Below are positions 16,621-24,665 of a DNA stretch of 64,000 bases, piece after piece. Made by a program: the position numbers and the translations under genes. Every line of letters begins with the position of its first letter. Within the stretch, counting starts at the first letter, position 1. The notes below the pieces were generated by a model. The model was not told the DNA's origin. It did no database searches and saw only the letters and a program-made list of their open reading frames with translations. The stretch comes from DASUAS01 sp963819475 (GTDB taxonomy: Bacteria; Actinomycetota; Acidimicrobiia; IMCC26256; DASPTH01): positions 62,001 through 126,000 of the forward strand of contig CAWFWE010000006.1 in the NCBI GenBank assembly GCA_963819475.1. The letters are read 5' to 3'.

Positions 16621-17207
16621 GCACCCCCGTGGCGCGGGCGCGTCGTCACGGCGACGACGCGATCGCGACGCCGGCGAACCTCGTCACCATTGCCCGGCTG
16701 GTCCTCGCCGTCCCGACGCTGCTCCTGATCGTCGACGAGGGCTCCACCTGGCTCACCTTCACCCTGTGGTTCGTGCTGACCACCACCGACGGCCTCGACG
16801 GTTGGTTGGCGCGACGCGACGGCACCACCCGCTCGGGGGCGTTCCTCGACCCGCTGGCCGACAAGTTCCTGGTGCTGGGCGGCTTCTTCGCGCTCGGGAT
16901 CAACGGCGACTTCTCGTGGGCCGCGGTGACCATCGTGACCGTTCGCGAGGTCGGCGTCTCCATGTACCGATCGTTCGTGGCGAAGCGGGGGATCTCGTTG
17001 CCGGCCCGCCGTCTCGGGAAGTGGAAGGCGTTCTTCCAGTTCATCGCGGTCGGCTTCGTGCTGCTGCCGCCCACGTACGAGTGGGCGACGTTCCACGACG
17101 TCCTCCTCTGGTTCGCGGTCGGCCTCTCGGTGGTGTCCGGCCTCGACATCGTCATCAGCGGTTATCGCCAGTCCCGGAAGAAGGGCACGGATCGACATGC
17201 GGTGTGA
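16617..17207 (+). CDS. pgsA: CDP-diacylglycerol-glycerol-3-phosphate 3-phosphatidyltransferase
   Basis: 196 residues from GTG 16617, which overlaps the restored rimO stop (GTGA). It carries the CDP-alcohol phosphotransferase motif: DG-x2-AR (DGWLAR), then G (SG), D (FLD) and D (LAD), about residues 58-83. Several membrane helices follow. It makes phosphatidylglycerophosphate, the precursor of phosphatidylglycerol and cardiolipin. The 3' end overlaps cinA by 11 bases. Because of the apparent rimO frameshift, the frame is open far upstream, which could mislead gene callers into a RimO-PgsA fusion. Confidence 0.92.
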   Translation: MSTPVARARRHGDDAIATPANLVTIARLVLAVPTLLLIVDEGSTWLTFTLWFVLTTTDGLDGWLARRDGTTRSGAFLDPLADKFLVLGGFFALGINGDFSWAAVTIVTVREVGVSMYRSFVAKRGISLPARRLGKWKAFFQFIAVGFVLLPPTYEWATFHDVLLWFAVGLSVVSGLDIVISGYRQSRKKGTDRHAV

Positions 17208-18444
17208 CGTCCTCGCCATCGGCACCGAGCTGCTGCTCGGCCAGATCGTCGACACGAACAGCTCGTGGATCGGCGAGCAGCTCGCCGCCGTCGGCATCGA
17301 CACGAACGAGCACCGCAAGGTCGGCGACAACCTCGACCGCATGGTGTTGTGCATCCGCGAGCTGCTCGACCGCGCCGACGCGGTGATCGTGTGCGGTGGG
17401 CTCGGCCCGACGCCCGACGACGTGACCCGCGAGGCGATCGCCGAGGTCATGGGGGTGGAGCTCGAGCGGCGCGAGGAATTGATCGAGCACATCCGCGCCA
17501 TCTTCGGCGGTCGCGGCCGGCCGTTCCCCGAGAACAACCTCCGCCAGGCCGACGTGCCGAAGGGCGGCGACGTCATCCCGAACCCGATCGGCACCGCGCC
17601 CGGGCTGCGGTGCGAGCTCGATTCGGCGAACGGCGTGAAGAAGGTGGTGTATGCGGTCCCTGGCGTTCCCTACGAGATGACCGACATGGTCACCCAGCAC
17701 GTGCTGCCCGACCTGCTGGAGCGCGCGGGCGAGCGCGCGGTGATCGTGTCCCGCTCGCTGAAGACGTGGGGCACGTCGGAGTCGGGGCTCGCGGAGATGA
17801 TCGCCGAGCGGGTCGATCAGCAGACGAACCCGACCATCGCCTTCCTCGCCCGTGGCATCGAGGGCATCTACGTGCGCATGACCGCCAAGGCGCCGACCGA
17901 GGACGAAGCCCGGGTGCTGCTCGACGCCGAGGACGCCGAGCTGCGCAGCGTGCTGGGCGATCTCGTGTTCGCGGTCGACGACGACACCATGGAGTCCGAG
18001 GTGCTGCGCCTGTGCGAGGAGCGGGGGTGGTCGCTCGGCGTCGCCGAGTCGCTCACCGGTGGTTTCGTCGGCGCCCGCATCGCCAACGTCCCCGGGGCCA
18101 GCCGCACCTTCCGGGGCTCGATCGCGTCGTACGCGACCGAGGTGAAGCGCGACGTGCTCGGCGTCACCGCGGAGAGGGTGGTCAGCGAGGAGGCGGTGAA
18201 GCAGATGGCGGAGGGCGCGCAGCGGGTGCTCGGCGCCGACGTCGCCGTCTCGATCTCCGGCGTCGCCGGGCCGGACGAGATGGAGGGGCAACCGGTCGGG
18301 ACCGTCTGGTACGGCATCGCCGTCCCTGGTCACGAGACCGCGGCGGTCACCGCGCGGCTCCCGTTCGACCGCGAACGCATCCGCCAGTTCTCCACCATCA
18401 CGGTGCTCAACCTCCTGCGGATGCGGCTGCTCGCGCTGGGATGA
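17197..18444 (+). CDS. cinA: CinA family nicotinamide-nucleotide amidohydrolase / competence-damage protein
   Basis: 415 residues, the normal two-domain CinA. The N-terminal MoCF-like/COG1058 part has AIGTELLLGQIVDTNSSWI (residues 7-25) and CGGLGPTPDDVTREAIAE. The C-terminal PncC domain has VAESLTGGFVGARIANVPGA (about residues 285-304) and SGVAGPD. PncC deamidates NMN; the N-terminal half acts on ADP-ribose in some bacteria. It overlaps pgsA and thpR, so the run rimO-pgsA-cinA-thpR is one operon. Confidence 0.95.
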   Translation: MRCDVLAIGTELLLGQIVDTNSSWIGEQLAAVGIDTNEHRKVGDNLDRMVLCIRELLDRADAVIVCGGLGPTPDDVTREAIAEVMGVELERREELIEHIRAIFGGRGRPFPENNLRQADVPKGGDVIPNPIGTAPGLRCELDSANGVKKVVYAVPGVPYEMTDMVTQHVLPDLLERAGERAVIVSRSLKTWGTSESGLAEMIAERVDQQTNPTIAFLARGIEGIYVRMTAKAPTEDEARVLLDAEDAELRSVLGDLVFAVDDDTMESEVLRLCEERGWSLGVAESLTGGFVGARIANVPGASRTFRGSIASYATEVKRDVLGVTAERVVSEEAVKQMAEGAQRVLGADVAVSISGVAGPDEMEGQPVGTVWYGIAVPGHETAAVTARLPFDRERIRQFSTITVLNLLRMRLLALG

Positions 18445-19073
18445 GGAGACGGAGCGGAGCCGTGCTCGGAGAGCGGGACGGTGAAGCGGAGCCGACCCGA
18501 CGAGGCGTCGGCCTGCGCCGCGGCTTCCTCGCGGTGGTGCCCTCACCCGCGACGCGCGATTGGACCGAATCGCTCGCCGAATCGGTGCGTCGAGACGACG
18601 ACGGGCTCCGGTGGATGCGGCCGGACCAGCGGCACCTCACCGTGCAGTTCCTGGGCCGGGTCGACGAATCGGTCGTCGATCCGCTCACCGAATCGGTCGC
18701 CGAATCGGTCCGACGGATCCCGCCGTTCACGCTCGCGCTCGGCGGCGGGGGTGCATTCCCGTCGCCGCGCCGGGCGTCGGTGCTGTGGCTCGGCGTGACG
18801 ACCGGTGCCGCGGAGCTCGCCGCGCTGGCCGGCGCGGTCAACGCCGCGACCGCACCCTTCGGGTTCGAGGCCGACGACCGTCCGTACCGGGCGCACCTCA
18901 CGCTCGCCCGGGTCAACCGGGCGCGTGACGTGCGCGCGCTGGTCGAGCAGCTGCCGACCGGCCCCGCGGGACCACCGTTCACCGTGGACCGCGTCGTCCT
19001 GTTCGACAGCGAGACGCGACCGGACGGAGCGGTGCACACGGAGCAGCGCCGGTTCGCGCTCGGCGGGCGCTGA
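18441..19073 (+). CDS. thpR: RNA 2',3'-cyclic phosphodiesterase (LigT/ThpR family)
   Basis: 210 residues with the two HxTx motifs of 2H phosphoesterases, HLTV (RHLTVQFLG) and HLTL (YRAHLTLARV). ATG 18441 overlaps the cinA stop (ATGA). The first 27 residues are unusual charged sequence, so a later start near GLRRGFLAVVP is possible. The gene contains a short internal duplication (TESLAESVRR and TESVAESVRR). It converges on the SDR gene with a 23-bp gap and no clear terminator. Confidence 0.88.
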   Translation: MRRRSGAVLGERDGEAEPTRRGVGLRRGFLAVVPSPATRDWTESLAESVRRDDDGLRWMRPDQRHLTVQFLGRVDESVVDPLTESVAESVRRIPPFTLALGGGGAFPSPRRASVLWLGVTTGAAELAALAGAVNAATAPFGFEADDRPYRAHLTLARVNRARDVRALVEQLPTGPAGPPFTVDRVVLFDSETRPDGAVHTEQRRFALGGR

Positions 19074-19096
19074 GCGCGGTGCTCGTCCCGACCGTG

Positions 19097-19930
19097 TCAG
19101 GGGAGGAAGGGGAAACGGTCCTTGCTGAGCCGGTGCGCGTCGAGGACCTCGCCGCACCGGCGCTCCACGCCGACGGACTGTCCCGGCCCCATCACGATGT
19201 AGGGCCAGCCCTCCCGGACGCCGACGAGCGTGACCTCGGCGACGACCTCGGGCTCGATCACGGCCAGCGAGGTCTCGTCCATCGCATTCGTGAGCACCGT
19301 GAAGTCGTCCGCGATCGCGTCGGGGTCGGTGGCCGAGGGCCGGACCATCGAGTCGCCGATGTTGGTGTTCACACCCGCCGGGACGAGGACGCTGACCCCG
19401 ATGCCGGTGCCGTCGAGCTCGTACCGCAGCGCCTCCGAGAGCCCGACGATCGCGTGCTTGGTCGCGGAGTAGGGCCCGAGACGGGGCGTCGACACGAAGC
19501 TGGCGCCGGAACCGGTGTTGACGATGTGTCCCTCGCCCTGCTCGATCATGCGCGGCACGAAGCTCCGGATCCCGTTGGCGACGCCGTGGACGTTCACGCC
19601 GAGGAGCCAGCGCCACTCGTCGTCGGTGAAGTCCCAGATGCGGCCGGCGGGGGACACGCCGGCGTTGTTGCAGAGCAGGTGCACGGCCCCGAAGGTGTCG
19701 AACGCGAAGTCGGCGAGGTCCTGCACCGCCGTGGCGTCGGACACGTCGACGGGACGGGCGACGGCCGTCCCCACAGGGAGCTCGGCGGCCACGGCGGCGG
19801 CCCGCTCCTCGCTGACGTCGACCACGAGGACCTGCATCCCCTCCGCGGCGCAGGCCCGCGCCAGCGAGGCGCCGATGCCGCTGCCGCCACCGGTGATCAC
19901 CGCGACCTTGCCGTCGAGCTCCTGCAGCAT
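19097..19930 (-). CDS. Short-chain dehydrogenase/reductase
   Basis: 277 residues. Cofactor loop TGGGSGIG (about residues 12-19), NNAG at about 89, catalytic Ser in NTGSGASFVS and YSATK (Tyr-x3-Lys) near 157. Classical SDR fold, NAD(P)-dependent oxidoreductase of unknown substrate. ATG 19930 has GGAGGAC just upstream. It is transcribed away from recA, across a 215-bp gap that holds the recA promoter. Confidence 0.93.
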   Translation of the reverse strand: MLQELDGKVAVITGGGSGIGASLARACAAEGMQVLVVDVSEERAAAVAAELPVGTAVARPVDVSDATAVQDLADFAFDTFGAVHLLCNNAGVSPAGRIWDFTDDEWRWLLGVNVHGVANGIRSFVPRMIEQGEGHIVNTGSGASFVSTPRLGPYSATKHAIVGLSEALRYELDGTGIGVSVLVPAGVNTNIGDSMVRPSATDPDAIADDFTVLTNAMDETSLAVIEPEVVAEVTLVGVREGWPYIVMGPGQSVGVERRCGEVLDAHRLSKDRFPFLP

Positions 19931-20008
19931 CCCGTCCTCCGTCCCGTGCCGTCCGTGGGCCAGCAGTCTGCCCGCGGCCGGGGCGCACCGGGAACCCTGT
20001 CCGGATGC

Positions 20009-20037
20009 TTGATCCCGAACGCGTGTTCGGCTAAGTT
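20009..20037 (+). promoter_or_regulatory. recA promoter with SOS box in its spacer
   Basis: TTGATC (20009-20014), 17-bp spacer, TAAGTT (20032-20037). The perfect palindrome CGAACGCGTGTTCG (20016-20029) fills the spacer, so bound LexA would block RNA polymerase. The box lies 117 bp before the recA start codon. Confidence 0.88.
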
Positions 20038-20145
20038 CCACTGGTGTAGTTCCCCAGGCGTCGCCGGATGAGTGTCGTACCCCCGTCGTACGTTCCTCGG
20101 ACCGACTTCCCCGAACAGCTCGCAGACCCACAGGAGGGTTCCACC

Positions 20146-22266
20146 GTGGAACGAGACCAGGCCCTCGAGATGGCGCTCGGCCAGATCGAGAAGCAGTACG
20201 GCAAGGGCGCCATCATGCGCCTGGGCGAGCACGGCAACGTCGGCGTCGCCGCCATCCCCACCGGCGCGCTGGCGCTCGACATCGCCCTCGGCATCGGCGG
20301 CCTGCCCCGCGGTCGCGTGGTCGAGGTCTACGGCCCCGAGTCGTCCGGGAAGTCCACCCTCGCCATGCACGTGGTCGCCGAGGCCCAGCGCAACGGCGGC
20401 GTGTGCGCCTACATCGACGCCGAGCACGCGATGGACCCGGTCTACGCGTCGGCCATCGGCGTCAACGTCGACGAGCTGCTGATCTCCCAGCCCGACACCG
20501 GGGAGCAGGCGCTCGAGATCGCCGACATGCTGATCCGCTCGGGCGCGCTCGACGTCGTCGTGATCGACTCGGTGGCGGCCCTCGTGCCCCGCGCCGAGAT
20601 CGAGGGCGAGATGGGCGACACCCACGTCGGCCTCCAGGCGCGGTTGATGAGCCAGGCGCTGCGCAAGCTCACCGCCAACCTCAACCGGTCGAACACCATC
20701 TGCCTCTTCATCAACCAGCTGCGGGAGAAGATCGGCGTGATGTTCGGATGCCTTTCCTATGGCACGCGAATCACGCTGGCCGACGGCACCCAGGAGAAGA
20801 TCGGCAAGATCGTCAACCAGCGCATGCCGGTCGAAGTGCTCTCCTACGACGCAGAGCTCGACGCGGTCGTGCCCAAGAAGATCGTCAACTGGTTCGACAA
20901 CGGCATCACCGACCAGTTCCTGCAGTTCACCGTGGCCAAGCCCGGTGGGAACGGTCGAGCACAGTTCGCGCTCACCGCCAACCATCAGGTGCGCACGCCC
21001 GGTGGCTGGCGCGAAGCCCAGGAGCTCGCCGTCGGCGATCGGGTACTCCAGTCGGTGCCGCACCATCTCTCCGACTTTCAGTGGGAGGTCGTCTTGGGCG
21101 GGCTGATGGGCGACGGCGCACTCTCGCCCACCCGTTCCGGTCACGGAGCGCGCTTCCGGTTCGGTCACGGCGCCAAGCAGACGGAGTACTGCGACTGGAA
21201 GGCGTCACTGTTCGACAACGTCGGTGCGAGCCGATCGTCCAACGCCCTGGGCGCGACCTTCTGCGACGTGTCACCGCTTCCCGAGCTCGCCGAGCTGCGC
21301 CGGGCGGTCTACGTCGAGGGCAAGAAGGTCTTCAGCCACGACTACCTCAAGCAACTCACTCCGCTCTCGCTCGCCGTCTGGTACATGGACGACGGCGGGT
21401 TCACCATGCGTGCAAAGGGGCTGCAGGAGCGCACCCGCGACGGCAGCGGCCGTTCGGAGGTCTGTGTCGAGGCGATGGAGCCGACGACTCGTGAGCGCCT
21501 CACTTCCTACCTGCATGACACGTGGGATATTGCCCCGAAGCTCGTCGACCGTGCCGGGAAGGCGGTCCTCGTCTTCGCCAAGGACGAGACGGCGAAGTTG
21601 CACGCGCTGATTGCCCCGTTCGTGCATCCGTCGATGGAGTACAAGCTCCTGCCGCGTTACCGCGGTCGGTTCGCGGTGGAGCCCGTGTTCACTCCCATGC
21701 GTTACGAGCTGATGCCGCTCCCGATCACGAGCATCGCGGTCAAGCCGCCGACCAAGTCGATGCACCGCTTCGACATCGAGATCGAAGGAACGCACAACTA
21801 CTTCGCCGACGGCGTGATGGTGCACAACTCGCCGGAGACCACGCCGGGCGGCCGGGCGCTGAAGTTCTACTCGTCGGTCCGGCTCGACATCCGCCGCATC
21901 GAGTCGATCAAGGACGGCGCCGAGATCACCGGCAACCGCACCCGGGTGAAGGTGGTCAAGAACAAGGTGGCGCCGCCGTTCAAGCAGGCGGAGTTCGACA
22001 TCATGTACGGCAAGGGCATCAGCCGCGAGGGCTCGCTGCTCGACGTCGGCGTCGAGCTCGGCATCGTGAAGAAGTCGGGCGCCTGGTTCACCTACGAGGG
22101 TGAGCAGCTCGGGCAGGGTCGCGAGAACGCCAAGACCTTCCTGGCCGAGAACCTCGACATGATGCTCGAGATCAGCGAGAAGATCCGCCAGGAGGTCGGC
22201 ATCGAGCCGGTCGACGTCGCCGACATCGACGTCACCGAGGACGAGCCGATCGAGATCGAGGGCTGA
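20146..22266 (+). CDS. recA: RecA recombinase precursor containing an intein
   Basis: 706-residue precursor; after removal of the 360-residue intein the mature RecA is 346 residues. Walker A GPESSGKST near residue 65, VIDSVAALVPRAE near 143, and MSQALRKLTANL. The N-extein ends ...KIGVMFG (residue 201) and the C-extein begins SPETTPGG (residue 562). RecA drives strand exchange and LexA self-cleavage. GTG 20146 is chosen for GGAGGG at 20133-20138; an in-frame ATG at 20068 lies upstream without a ribosome site. Controlled by the SOS box upstream. miaB, not recX, comes next. Confidence 0.97.
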   Translation: MERDQALEMALGQIEKQYGKGAIMRLGEHGNVGVAAIPTGALALDIALGIGGLPRGRVVEVYGPESSGKSTLAMHVVAEAQRNGGVCAYIDAEHAMDPVYASAIGVNVDELLISQPDTGEQALEIADMLIRSGALDVVVIDSVAALVPRAEIEGEMGDTHVGLQARLMSQALRKLTANLNRSNTICLFINQLREKIGVMFGCLSYGTRITLADGTQEKIGKIVNQRMPVEVLSYDAELDAVVPKKIVNWFDNGITDQFLQFTVAKPGGNGRAQFALTANHQVRTPGGWREAQELAVGDRVLQSVPHHLSDFQWEVVLGGLMGDGALSPTRSGHGARFRFGHGAKQTEYCDWKASLFDNVGASRSSNALGATFCDVSPLPELAELRRAVYVEGKKVFSHDYLKQLTPLSLAVWYMDDGGFTMRAKGLQERTRDGSGRSEVCVEAMEPTTRERLTSYLHDTWDIAPKLVDRAGKAVLVFAKDETAKLHALIAPFVHPSMEYKLLPRYRGRFAVEPVFTPMRYELMPLPITSIAVKPPTKSMHRFDIEIEGTHNYFADGVMVHNSPETTPGGRALKFYSSVRLDIRRIESIKDGAEITGNRTRVKVVKNKVAPPFKQAEFDIMYGKGISREGSLLDVGVELGIVKKSGAWFTYEGEQLGQGRENAKTFLAENLDMMLEISEKIRQEVGIEPVDVADIDVTEDEPIEIEG
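20749..21828 (+). mobile_element. RecA intein with LAGLIDADG homing endonuclease
   Basis: In-frame 1080-bp insertion (360 residues). It begins with Cys1 (CLSYGTRITLADG, block A), has block B TANH (ALTANHQVRTPGGW), two LAGLIDADG-type motifs (LGGLMGDGALS and LAVWYMDDGGF) and ends with GTHNYFADGVMVHN before Ser+1. All residues needed for splicing (Cys1, block B His, penultimate His, Asn, +1 Ser) are present. The insertion point, MFG/SPET, and long stretches resemble the Mycobacterium leprae RecA intein as I recall it, not the M. tuberculosis site. By eye its codons are less G/C-ending than the flanking RecA. Confidence 0.96.
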
Positions 22267-22289
22267 GGCCCTCAGTTCGAGGGGCGCGG

Positions 22290-22315
22290 GGAGCGGGGCC
22301 GCACGGCCCCGCTCC
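22290..22315 (+). terminator. Strong hairpin after recA
   Basis: A perfect 11-bp stem, GGAGCGGGGCC and GGCCCCGCTCC, with loop gcac, starts 24 bp after the recA stop. No T-tract follows, as is usual for GC-rich actinobacteria. It ends 15 bp before the miaB start and should separate recA from the tRNA-modification operon. Confidence 0.7.
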
Positions 22316-22329
22316 TACACTGATCGGCC

Positions 22330-23742
22330 GTGACCGAGCCCCGGCCGGCAGGCGGCGCGCGCCGCTTCTACGTGCGCACGTACGGCTGCCAGATGAACGA
22401 GCACGACTCCGAGCGCATCGCCGGGTTGCTCGCGGCCGAGGGCATGGAGGCGACCGACGACCTCGGGTCGGCCGACGTGGTGGTGCTCAACACCTGCTGC
22501 ATCCGCGAGAACGCCGACAACAAGCTCTACGGCCACCTCGGGCGGCTGAAAGCGCTCAAGGCCGACCGGCCCGACCTCCAGATCGCGGTGGGCGGGTGCC
22601 TGGCCCAGAAGGACCGCGAGCTGATCGTGGAGCGCGCCGGCCACGTCGACGTCGTGTTCGGCACCCACAACCTCGGGAACGCCGCGTCGCTGCTCGAGCG
22701 GGCCCGCTTCGAGGGGCCGGTGGTCGAGATCCTGGAGGAGCACGAGGCGTATCCTTCGGCGCTGCCTGCCCGGCGCGACCAACGGCACTCGGCCTGGGTC
22801 ACCATCCAGGTCGGGTGTGACAACTCGTGCACCTTCTGCATCGTGCCCATCGTGCGCGGGCCCGAGATCAGCCGGCGCATGGGCGACATCGTGCGCGAGG
22901 TGGAGGAGCTGGCCGCCGACGGTGTGCGCGAGATCACCGTCCTCGGGCAGAACGTGAACTCGTACGGTCGCGACCTCGGCGCCGGCCAGTACCGCCCGCA
23001 GTTCGCCGACCTGCTGCGCGCCCTCGACGCGGTCGACGGCATCGAGCGCATCCGGTTCACGTCGCCCCATCCGAAGGACCTCCGGCCCGAGACCATCGCC
23101 GCCATGGCCGAGTGCGGCGCGGTGTGCGAGCACCTCCACCTGCCGTTGCAGTCGGGCAGCGACCGCACGCTGGCGCGCATGCACCGCGGCTACACCGCCG
23201 AGCGCTACCTCCGCCGCCTGGCCGATGCCCGGGCCGCCATCCCCGACCTCGCGGTCACCACCGACCTCATCGTCGGCTTCCCCGGCGAGACCGACGCCGA
23301 CTTCGCGCGCACGCTCGAGGTGGTCGACGCCGCCGCCTACGACGCCGCCTACACGTTCGTGTTCTCGCCCCGGCCGGGCACGCCCGCCGCCGACATGACC
23401 GACGACTTCGTCGCGTCCGAGGTGGCGCAGGAACGGATGAGCCGGCTGGTCGAGGTGGTGGAACGCCACGCACTGGCGAAGCACGAGGCGCGCGTCGGGC
23501 GCACCGAGGCGCTCCTGGTCGAGGGGCCGTCGAAGAAGGATCCCGACGTGTGGTCGGGGCGCACCCGCCAGAACAAGCTCGTGCACTTCTCTCCGGGCGC
23601 GCAGGAAGCCGAGGTCGGCGGCGGGGCCGACGTGCGAATCACCCGTGCCGCGCCGCACTGGTTGCGCGGCGACCTGCTCTCGCTGGAGGCCGCGCCCCGT
23701 CGGGCTCGCATCCGCATCCCCGTTACCGCCGCGCCTGCGTGA
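22330..23742 (+). CDS. miaB: tRNA-2-methylthio-N6-dimethylallyladenosine synthase
   Basis: 470 residues. N-terminal cluster cysteines 20 (YGCQMNEHDSE), 56 (NTCCIRE) and 90 (GGCLAQ); radical-SAM cysteines 163, 167 and 170 (CDNSCTFC); the TRAM domain is at the C-terminus. It adds the 2-methylthio group to i6A37 of tRNA. GTG start at 22330. The stop overlaps the miaA GTG, so MiaB and MiaA, which act in sequence on the same base, are translationally coupled. Confidence 0.97.
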   Translation: MTEPRPAGGARRFYVRTYGCQMNEHDSERIAGLLAAEGMEATDDLGSADVVVLNTCCIRENADNKLYGHLGRLKALKADRPDLQIAVGGCLAQKDRELIVERAGHVDVVFGTHNLGNAASLLERARFEGPVVEILEEHEAYPSALPARRDQRHSAWVTIQVGCDNSCTFCIVPIVRGPEISRRMGDIVREVEELAADGVREITVLGQNVNSYGRDLGAGQYRPQFADLLRALDAVDGIERIRFTSPHPKDLRPETIAAMAECGAVCEHLHLPLQSGSDRTLARMHRGYTAERYLRRLADARAAIPDLAVTTDLIVGFPGETDADFARTLEVVDAAAYDAAYTFVFSPRPGTPAADMTDDFVASEVAQERMSRLVEVVERHALAKHEARVGRTEALLVEGPSKKDPDVWSGRTRQNKLVHFSPGAQEAEVGGGADVRITRAAPHWLRGDLLSLEAAPRRARIRIPVTAAPA

Positions 23743-24665
23743 CCGCGCCGCACCTCGCGATCGTCGGCCCCACCGCCTCGGGCAAGTCGGCGCTCGCGCT
23801 CGAGGTGGCACGCGCCTTCGGCGACGTCGAGATCGTGTCGATCGACTCGATGCAGGTCTACCGCGGCCTCGATATCGGCACGGCCAAACCAACCCCGGCC
23901 GAGCGCCACGCGGTCCCGCACCACCTGGTCGACGTGGCCGAGCCCGGCGACGAGTGGTCGGTGGCGCGGTTCCAGCACGAGGCCCGCGCCGCGATCGCCG
24001 ACATCCAGCGCCGCGGCCACCGCGCGCTGCTCGTCGGCGGCACCGGACTCTACGTGCAGGCGGTGATCGACCCGCTCACCATCCCGCCGGAGGACCGCGC
24101 GGTGCGCGACGCGCTGCTCGCCCGTACCGCGACGCCCGAGGGCCTCGCGGCCGCCTACGCCGAGCTGCAGCGCGTCGACCCCGCCGCCGCGGCACGCATC
24201 GAACCCGGCAACGCCCGGCGGGTGGCGCGGGCCCTCGAGGTGCTCGAGATCACCGGGCGACGGTTCTCGTCGTTCGGTGCCGGCCTCCAGGAGTTCGGCC
24301 CCCCGGTGTTCCCGGTCCACGTCGCCGGGGTGTGGCTCCCGCGGTCGGTCCTCAACGAGCGCATCGAGCGCCGGTTCGCGCTGATGCGCGAGGCCGGCCT
24401 GGTCGACGAGGTCCGCGGCCTCGCGGCGCGGGGAGCGCTGTCACGCACCGCGCGGCAGGCGATCGGGTACCGCGAGGTGCTGGCCCACCTCGAGGGTGAG
24501 ACCCCCGCGCTCGACGACGCGTTCGAGGCCGCGGTCGTCCGCACCCGGCAGTTCGCCCGCCGCCAACGCATGTGGTTCCGGCGCGACCCCCGGGTCCGGT
24601 GGTTCGGGACGCCCGGGAATCCGTGTTCGATCCTCCCCGCGCTCCTGGCAAGCTGGAGCGCATGA
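23739..24665 (+). CDS. miaA: tRNA dimethylallyltransferase
   Basis: 308 residues. P-loop GPTASGKSA near residue 9, SIDSMQVYRGLDIGTAKP (about 35-52), HHLVDVAEPGDEWSVARFQ and GGTGLYVQAV, and a C-terminal RRQRMWFRRDPRVRWF. It transfers dimethylallyl to A37 of tRNA, the substrate for MiaB. GTG start overlaps the miaB stop; the 3' end overlaps the dapF ATG (ATGA). Confidence 0.97.
   Translation: MTAPHLAIVGPTASGKSALALEVARAFGDVEIVSIDSMQVYRGLDIGTAKPTPAERHAVPHHLVDVAEPGDEWSVARFQHEARAAIADIQRRGHRALLVGGTGLYVQAVIDPLTIPPEDRAVRDALLARTATPEGLAAAYAELQRVDPAAAARIEPGNARRVARALEVLEITGRRFSSFGAGLQEFGPPVFPVHVAGVWLPRSVLNERIERRFALMREAGLVDEVRGLAARGALSRTARQAIGYREVLAHLEGETPALDDAFEAAVVRTRQFARRQRMWFRRDPRVRWFGTPGNPCSILPALLASWSA

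Noticed and set aside
18580..18720. CRISPR-like or tandem repeat from recurrent 'gaatcgg' in thpR
   Set aside because: It is a short coding duplication (TESLAESVRR/TESVAESVRR), without spacer structure.
20068..20145. Upstream ATG extension of RecA (26 residues)
   Set aside because: No ribosome site, not part of known RecA N-termini; GTG 20146 with GGAGGG fits the family start.
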